A stretch of DNA of 64,000 nt from Nannobrachium achirus. Taxonomy: Eukaryota > Chordata > Actinopteri > Myctophiformes > Myctophidae. The translations under genes were made by a program, and so were the position numbers. Every line of letters begins with the position of its first letter. Position 1 is the stretch's first letter. Positions 46,056 through 64,000 of this stretch are shown here, one piece after another. The notes below the pieces were generated by a model, which worked only from the letters and a program-made list of their open reading frames with translations, was not told the origin of the DNA and did no database searches. The stretch lies in the NCBI GenBank assembly GCA_963921795.1, contig OY997645.1, positions 22,176,918 through 22,240,917 of the forward strand. The letters are read 5' to 3'.

Positions 46056-46540
46056 TGTCTATTGTATGTATTTTTTGATGGAGAATTCAAATATGACCTT
46101 CTTTTTTGCATAGGACAACTCTAACCTGCATCAATTGGTATTTTATAATTGCCAATTGTACCCTATCCATCTGAAAAACAAATTGGATGTCTATTGTATG
46201 TATTTTTTGATGGAGAATTCAAATATTACCTTCTTTTTGGAATAGGACAACTCTAACCTGCATCAATTGGTATTTTATAATTGCCAATTGTACCCTATCC
46301 ATCTCAAAAACAAATTGGATGTCTATTGTATGTATTTTTTGATGGAGAATTCAAATATTACCTTCTTTTTGGAATAGGACAACTCTAACCTGCATCAATT
46401 GGTATTTTATAATTGCCAATTGTACCCTATCCATCTCAAAAACAAATTGGATGTCTATTGTATGTATTTTTTGATGGGGAATTCAAACGTTACCTTCTTT
46501 TCTAGATAGGACAACTCTAACCTGCATCAATTGGTGCATC
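46056..46540. repeat. 132-bp tandem repeat, about 3.7 copies
   Basis: TGTCTATTGTATGTATTTTT starts at 46056, 46188, 46320 and 46452, a constant 132-bp step. Each copy contains AATTGGTATTTTATAATTGC and CAATTGTACCCTATCC. Repeated in units 2 and 3, and inverted at about 59806-60125. Confidence 0.95.
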
Positions 46541-46546
46541 AACCTA

Positions 46547-46619
<73 letters not shown>

Positions 46620-46660
46620 CATCTATCCATCTATCTATCCATCTATTTATTTATACTTCA
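46541..46660. repeat. (TATC)n tract; second tract at 47051-47130
   Basis: TATC/CATC tetranucleotide arrays at two places in each unit (also about 50334-50430, 50831-50905, 54111-54210 and 54605-54705; inverted as GATA at 59190-59278 and 59685-59770). Array length varies between units. Confidence 0.95.
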
Positions 46661-47050
46661 CCTTTAGTCCAGAAGAGAGTTCAGCATCAGGAACTTGCAC
46701 ACATGGAACTGTGTCATGACTGTGTCATGGAGCTAAAACAGGGCTATGTTAAATACTCAAAATGACTCTGATGGACCAATCAGGGTGGTGGTGGGGGGAG
46801 GGATCAACAATAGACAGAAACTGGATAATGCTTTGTTAACTGTCCCACCTAAGTCCCTGCTAGTCTGAACAAACATCACCTTCCCTCTCATAACACTACT
46901 ACTACTACATTTATATAAAGCTGCTCTTGCATTTGAATTCAAGTCTGACACAAGTTAAGGTTAACTTAGGTAGTATTTCATTTTGCTGGCTTTTAGGGTC
47001 TGTGTGTGAGTGTGTAGGCTCACAAATTATTATAATTGTCATTAAGTGAC

Positions 47051-47096
<46 letters not shown>

Positions 47097-48176
47097 CATC
47101 TATCTATCTATCCATCTATCCATCTATTTATTTATACTTACTGTTTACATTTTCTATAAATATTTATTTCTATATAAAACTCAGTTGTGTGGAGTTATTG
47201 TGTGCCTTTTCTTGTAGCTAAAGAGTCCATTTGTTCACTAGACATTAAGTCAAGGTTACTATTTTGAGTTGAAGCTAAGTGTTTTATTGCTTTGTGGGTT
47301 AACATGATTTAAAAGGCAAATTCATTGTTATGGTTACTTTAGAAGACTGCTTTTGCATTCATGAGTTAAAAAGAGAGCCAAGCTAATTTAAAGAGTTAAG
47401 TTAAAGGAACACAAAACATGACCTAACTCGCTGCCATTGGACAGACAGTTACAACATAGGCCTACTCTTATCTTTCACAGAACAGACAATTATCATTTGT
47501 TTTATCTATTTGAGACTATGTAGCTGCTCTATGGGAAATAGAGCATTATATCAGCCTATTCAATTGATAATGACCAATGGGTGCCAGTTTCTAAGTAGTT
47601 AACCATATTAACATAACAATATATGTGGCCTAGACATGGATATTGCCCAATCAACTCGTAATCTACAGAAATGTCCACCACATCACACAGTATAAAACTT
47701 AGTAGGCTCAGTGGATTCACCTATGTTAAATCATGTCAGGTTAGTTTGGTTCAAGGTTCAAGTATAATAATTTATGAGACAAAAATGTAAACAGCACAAA
47801 TGTACAATCACATCTCGGCTAGAATGATAATATAAAGTCCTGACTACTCCTTGTTATTGTGGTCCTAAATACTACAATGATTAGTTTGGATGCATTGCTT
47901 CTATCATGTCCAATTAAAAATAAATACATTACATACATACAGAAATCTGCCTTCTCCTGTATTGTATTAGTGACATTCATTATAAATAGTAAAATAACAG
48001 GACAGAGCAAAAAAGGCCTCTGTTGTGTCTTTATCTGATCACATGCAATCAGACACTCACACTGCACAGCAATATATAAACTTTATTACAGGCTCAAGGC
48101 CCACAGGGTAAGAAGACAATACATTACAAAGATAATAATTTAAAAAAACAACAACAGAGAGTACATTCACAAAAAA

Positions 48177-55738
<7,562 letters not shown>

Positions 55739-56260
55739 AGCCCCACCGGAGCTAAAGAGGCACTCATGCCACTCATGCCAGTGTCCCACTAATGGTAGAC
55801 GTGTACCTGACAGAGCTACATCCAGGGTCTGTCATCAGTCTCTGGAACAATCTGAAACAATGTATCTTTCCTGTGGCTGTTATAATGAACACAAACAGAT
55901 CAGAAAGTAATTTAACATACAACAATGTAAGGGATTCCTTTCTATTAAAAGCAAAATCATAACTGGGTCAAAGTTGCTTGGTTCTCCCCATATAAAGGCA
56001 TGTAGGTAACAGTAACATGATATTATGTCATGAATGATAAAAGTAATGTTTAAACACTTTGATGTGTGTGAGTTTATCTGGAGACTTACTCAGTCTGTGA
56101 CTTACAGAGATCTTGATGGTCTTTGGGTTCCACCCGTTCATCAGAATTGCCGCTGGTGCCGTCTAGAGATTTCATCTTCACTTGAAGTCTGGAGTCTATT
56201 ATGTACAGTGTATTCTGGACAGTTGTGGACACTCTGCAACTAACCTAACCTAACACACAT

Positions 56261-56846
56261 TACAAAGACAATACATTACAAAGATAATAATTTAAAAAAA
56301 CAACAACAGAGAGTACATTCACAAAGCCCCACCGGAGCTAAAGAGGCACTCATGCCACTCATGCCAGTGTCCCACTAATGGTAGACGTGTACCTGACAGA
56401 GCTACATCCAGGGTCTGTCATCAGTCTCTGGAACAATCTGAAACAATGTATCTTTCCTGTGGCTGTTATAATGAACACAAACAGATCAGAAAGTAATTTA
56501 ACATACAACAATGTAAGGGATTCCTTTCTATTAAAAGCAAAATCATAACTGGGTCAAAGTTGCTTGGTTCTCCCCATATAAAGGCATGTAGGTAACAGTA
56601 ACATGATATTATGTCATGAATGATAAAAGTAATGTTTAAACACTTTGATGTGTGTGAGTTTATCTGGAGACTTACTCAGTCTGTGACTTACAGAGATCTT
56701 GATGGTCTTTGGGTTCCACCCGTTCATCAGAATTGCCGCTGGTGCCGTCTAGAGATTTCATCTTCACTTGAAGTCTGGAGTCTATTATGTACAGTGTATT
56801 CTGGACAGTTGTGGACACTCTGCAACTAACCTAACCTAACACACAC
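56261..56846 (-). repeat. 586-bp tandem repeat, copy 2
   Basis: Essentially identical to copy 1, including the same 69-codon plus-strand chance frame, so the duplication is recent. After CTAACCTAACACACA the sequence becomes unique. Confidence 0.85.
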
Positions 56847-57275
56847 TATGTGTTAATGTTGATCAATATAATAATGTAAAAATACAAAGTTAAGTAGACC
56901 TAAGTAAGAAATAGTAAATACATTGTAATAATACATTGAAGGGGAAAATGTAGGAAAACAAATGCAACTCAGCATTGAATTTATGGCAAACATTGTGCTA
57001 ACCCTTTCCAAATAATATACAATTAAGAAGTGGGATGTTACACTTAGTAAGAGAAAGAATTAATGAAATATTACATTTTTAAAAAGCTAGAAGACTCACC
57101 TATTATAGTAACCATGTGAATTGCTAATAATGTTATGGGTCAGATGTGTAAAGATCTATCACATTGTATTGTTCTTTTCAGACTCAACAATAATAATGAT
57201 GATGTTACTTAAATGCTGATCAATGTGTGAATCTGGCTCTTATCAGGTGTGTGTTTTCTCTCCCTGTCCTGTGCT
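56847..57275. other. AT-rich sequence upstream of the zinc-finger pseudogene
   Basis: Nothing coding until the splice-acceptor-like TGTCCTGTGCTGTCCTCAG at about 57265-57283. Confidence 0.5.
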
Positions 57276-57283
57276 GTCCTCAG

Positions 57284-60397
<3,114 letters not shown>

Positions 60398-60426
60398 ACG
60401 GCTCTTGCTGAACCACTGATCTGCAC

Positions 60427-60840
60427 CAGTGCCGTGGTTCTCAACCTGTGGGTCGGGACCCCCAGGGGGGCCCCAAATTATTTGGGGGGGGGGGTCCCCA
60501 GATGATTAACTTAATGTTCAACACTGTTTTCTCACTCAACAGTAAACAAACCAACATAAAGTTTAAGTGTATTGCACATTTCTAAAGTGACAATTTAAGG
60601 ACCTTTTAATACCTCTGAAATGACAAATTAAACATTGGCCAAATTGTCAAATATTAGTGGCAGAAATTGTGAAAATAGTGAAAATTGTGAAAATGCTATT
60701 TTCACAAATAGAACCGTGATATACAAAATGTAATGCCTCAACTCTTGAGGCATTACGTCGGGTGGGTCCCCGTCGGGTGGGTCCCCAGTTCAAATATGAT
60801 TATTTTAGGGGTCACCGCCTGAAAAGGTTGAGAACCACTG
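60427..60840. mobile_element. hAT-type MITE with 8-bp target duplication (7/8)
   Basis: Left end CAGTGCCGTGGTTCTCAACC, right end AAAAGGTTGAGAACCACTG. Flanks ATCTGCAC (60419-60426) and ATCTACAC (60841-60848) differ at one base. The interior holds a decayed palindrome GAAAATAGTGAAAATTGTG ... CTATTTTCAC at 60668-60700 and a poly-G stretch. Confidence 0.85.
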
Positions 60841-60929
60841 ATCTACACCTTGCTGTTCAGGCTCTTTTAACCACTTTACCGGGCACCTCAGTTTTGGGCA
60901 TATGGGGCTAAATAAAAAAACTTTAAAGA

Positions 60930-60941
60930 CAGGGTTCTGTG

Positions 60942-60972
<31 letters not shown>

Positions 60973-61060
60973 ATCAGGTATTATGATCATTCTTGGAGGA
61001 AGAAGATATTTTTCAAAAAATGTACAGAAAGTGTTAAAATTATGTTTTGGGCCATAGCAC
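60930..61060. mobile_element. Fragment of the TTAA-type MITE
   Basis: CATCAGGTATTATGATCATT then GGAGGAAGAAGA and GTACAGAAAGTGTT align to the interior of 32815-33245. A C run lies at 60943-60961. Confidence 0.55.
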
Positions 61061-61660
61061 ATTATTTATTTTGACTATTTGTACCGTTGGTCAGTCATAG
61101 GCTTTTATGTTTAATATAGATGTCATATGTAGGCCTACCCAATATTTATTTACAATGCCTAAAAGGCAATCAGAAATGTATTTTTCATTTATCCTTTCCA
61201 ATGTTCCCTCACAATTAAATCTTTCATTTACGATTAATGTCAACAACAACAAAAAAGTCACACCCACAGCCACAACACTAGAGGGAGCAACCATGATCTG
61301 GCACTACCCACATTTTGAACAAACGTGGGAAAATTCTCATTGTACTACTACTGTACCCTGCCACCAAAATGTGGAATGCTCTGCGTCAGGGCATTTTAAT
61401 GAATAAGCCTGAAAAAGCACCTATCAGGAGACCACAAGGGGAGGGAAATGTACTGACTCCCATCAAAAAGGAGACGTTTTTCCTTTTTCTCCTTTGTACC
61501 TAGTGTATGTATTTGTTGATGACATTATTGTGTGATGAATTGAATACATAGGGCCACAATGGAAACACAGCCCCTGGACCTTTTTGTGTTATCCTTTTAG
61601 CCTTAACCCATTTAGAACGGGTACACATTTTGTGTATCATTATTTTATGCTTTAACTATT
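61061..61660. other. No gene; possible LINE tail
   Basis: 61340-61400 reads YPATKMWNALRQGI in one plus frame, reminiscent of the C-terminal 'LWNSLP' region of fish LINEs. Too short to assign. No other feature. Confidence 0.3.
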
Positions 61661-61661
61661 G

Positions 61662-61737
61662 AAAAATAGCAGATATACAAGCTCACAGCGCGGCACCGAG
61701 TGCCGCGCTGCGAGCTCGTAGATCTGCTATTTTTGAA
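61662..61737. repeat. Near-perfect palindromic hairpin, about 35-bp arms
   Basis: GAAAAATAGCAGATATACAA then GCTCACAGCGCGGCAC, and GTGCCGCGCTGCGAGCTCGT then AGATCTGCTATTTTTG, with a 3-4 base loop (CGA). It stands 180 bp before dscam exon 2. Confidence 0.92.
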
Positions 61738-61845
61738 AAGTCGTGAACATTAGAATTTTGACCCGATTCTATAAGTGTCTTTTGAATCCTTCTAGTTCTA
61801 GGCCTAAATGTCTGACCGTACCTCGTGCTGTTTGCATTTATTTGA

Positions 61846-63006
<1,161 letters not shown>

Positions 63007-63153
63007 TGTCCAGAGAGCCCTACACGGTGCGCGTGGCTGACCAGAAGGCCATGAGAGGAAATGTGGCGGTCTTCAAGTGCATTATCCCCGCCTCTGTGGA
63101 GGCTTACGTCACTGTTGTATCATGGGAGAAAGACACGGTGTCTCTCAACTCAG
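63007..63153 (+). CDS. dscam: dscam coding exon 3 (start of immunoglobulin domain 2)
   Basis: 147 bp, phase 1 to phase 1, acceptor CCATGGCAG, donor G|GTAAGG. Encodes residues 121-169 plus one base: [25 protein letters not shown] with Ig2 cysteine C145, and [14 protein letters not shown] with core W160. The partner cysteine lies in the next exon, outside the window. It aligns without gaps to vertebrate DSCAM ([20 protein letters not shown]). Confidence 0.96.
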
Positions 63154-63486
63154 GTAAGGAGACCTCCTGTGTATTACCTTCTATCTCCATATTGTATGTT
63201 CTGTATACATCTACTGTATATACACCTTGGTGTTTTGGAGCGGTGCTAACCGCTCCTACGTCTGGCTTTGTGTGTCCCTATCAGGCACGTGCACACATAG
63301 ATCCTGAGCTTGAGCCCCTGCCCTTTATCAGTCTGTAAAAAGTGCCCTCTCCAGACCATGAATGCAGTTTGTCTATGGTGAAAGAAATGCAAATCCCCCT
63401 TTCTATGCCATAACTGAAGGCAGCATTCAAGAGAATTATACAAGGAGATATGCTTGTGTGTCGTGTTTGATCATGTGCGATTTTTT

Positions 63487-63679
63487 TGAGCGGTGGTCAC
63501 ACCACTCCAATGAGTCACTTTATCCGTTCCTTGCTGTCTGGCTGGCTGGGTCCGTATCATGGCAATACCACTGGTGACCAGTGGTAGCCACTGGCGCACA
63601 CACACACACGCGGCCACTTAGGGACGTAGATAGGAACGGATAAAGTCACTCTGAGGACGCAAACGCACCACCGCTCACT
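63487..63679. mobile_element. Short TIR element
   Basis: Left GAGCGGTGGTCACACCACTC and AGTCACTTTATCCGTTCC; right GGAACGGATAAAGTCACTCT and CACCACCGCTC are inverted partners. The inner part has ACCACTGGTGACCAGTGGT, a palindrome. Confidence 0.75.
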
Positions 63680-63689
63680 TCAAACTTTG

Positions 63690-63880
63690 TCTGATTTCTT
63701 CATAAATTAAAGCCCCACTACAGCGTCACACAAAAGCATCAAAAGTAGCAGATCTACAAGCTCGAAACGAGGCGTGAAGCGACGTGTTTTGAGCTTGTAG
63801 ATCTGCTACTTTGGCTATTTTTTTATTTGAATCCTGAAAAGTAACAGTTTTGGCCATAACGAGGGTTCCACCCGACAGAG
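63690..63880. mobile_element. Palindromic TIR element, left end lost
   Basis: 'aaattaaagccccactacagcgtcacac', hairpin 63739-63813 (AAAAGTAGCAGATCTACAAG ... CTTGTAGATCTGCTACTTTG), 'gaatcctgaaaagtaacagttttggccat' and the right TIR GGGTTCCACCCGACAGAGAC. Confidence 0.75.
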
Positions 63881-64000
63881 ACCACATATAACTGGAATAG
63901 TAAATTAGACTTCATGCTCAATGAGGCAGAGGAACAGAAAATCAAGCTTTTCAAATGCAACGGTATTATAGGGGTGCTAATTTGGGTGTCCTTTGTAAAC

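Larger units (their letters stand above)
63154..64000 (+). other. dscam: dscam intron 3 (5' part)
   Basis: Runs off the right edge. Contains the elements at 63487-63679 and about 63690-63880. No exon 4 is seen. Confidence 0.85.

Noticed and set aside
45682..46124. Arg/Pro/Gly-rich frames of 100-123 codons on both strands
   Set aside because: Artefacts of the self-complementary GC minisatellite; open on several frames at once and repeated unchanged in each tandem unit.
47819..48067. 82-codon minus-strand frame repeated in every tandem unit
   Set aside because: It lies in the 3' flank/UTR of the zinc-finger gene in antisense, has no domain, and its repetition reflects DNA duplication, not protein conservation.
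56034..56243. 69-codon plus-strand frame present twice
   Set aside because: Identical because of the 586-bp duplication; no domain, and the minus strand gives a better explanation.

Overview
The window looks like teleost fish genomic DNA. It has spliced vertebrate genes with long introns, dense CA/TG and TATC microsatellites, tRNA-derived SINEs, many short non-autonomous DNA transposons (MITEs) with clear target-site duplications, and a C2H2 zinc-finger fragment of the fish tandem-array type. Nothing in it is bacterial or viral.

Left edge (1-2583, minus strand): the N-terminal 861 codons of a POLR3A-like protein, the largest subunit of RNA polymerase III, in one uninterrupted frame with no introns. 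The gene runs off the left edge. Lack of introns suggests a retrocopy. The catalytic NADFDGD motif and the N-terminal zinc ligands are intact, but several normally invariant residues have changed.

Middle and right (about 8.3 kb to 64 kb, plus strand): the 5' part of dscam (Down syndrome cell adhesion molecule, a neuronal immunoglobulin-superfamily receptor). A CpG-rich, promoter-like region at about 8340-9400 precedes coding exon 1 (10001-10043: start codon and most of the signal peptide, donor GTAAGT). Exon 2 (61916-62233, Ig domain 1) and exon 3 (63007-63153, start of Ig domain 2) lie at the right end. The phases fit exactly across all three. Intron 1 is therefore about 51.9 kb and fills most of the window.

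Intron 1 is a dense transposon landscape: hAT-type elements with 8-bp duplications, TTAA-flanked (piggyBac-like) MITEs, fold-back elements, SINEs, LINE reverse-transcriptase scraps and many simple repeats. One palindromic hairpin with conserved arms (core TAGCAGATCTACAAGCTC) occurs about 25 times across the window, alone, inside a larger TIR element, and nested inside several unrelated transposons.

From 44.4 to 60.4 kb lies a recent segmental structure: three near-identical 3.77-kb direct repeats, a 586-bp tandem duplication, a broken C2H2 zinc-finger gene (plus strand, about 57.28-58.16 kb), and an inverted 2.2-kb copy of the 3.77-kb unit. The repeat unit is essentially the 3' flank of the zinc-finger gene. 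If transcribed as dscam intron 1, the inverted arms could form long double-stranded RNA. No complete gene other than dscam and the POLR3A-like copy was recognised.
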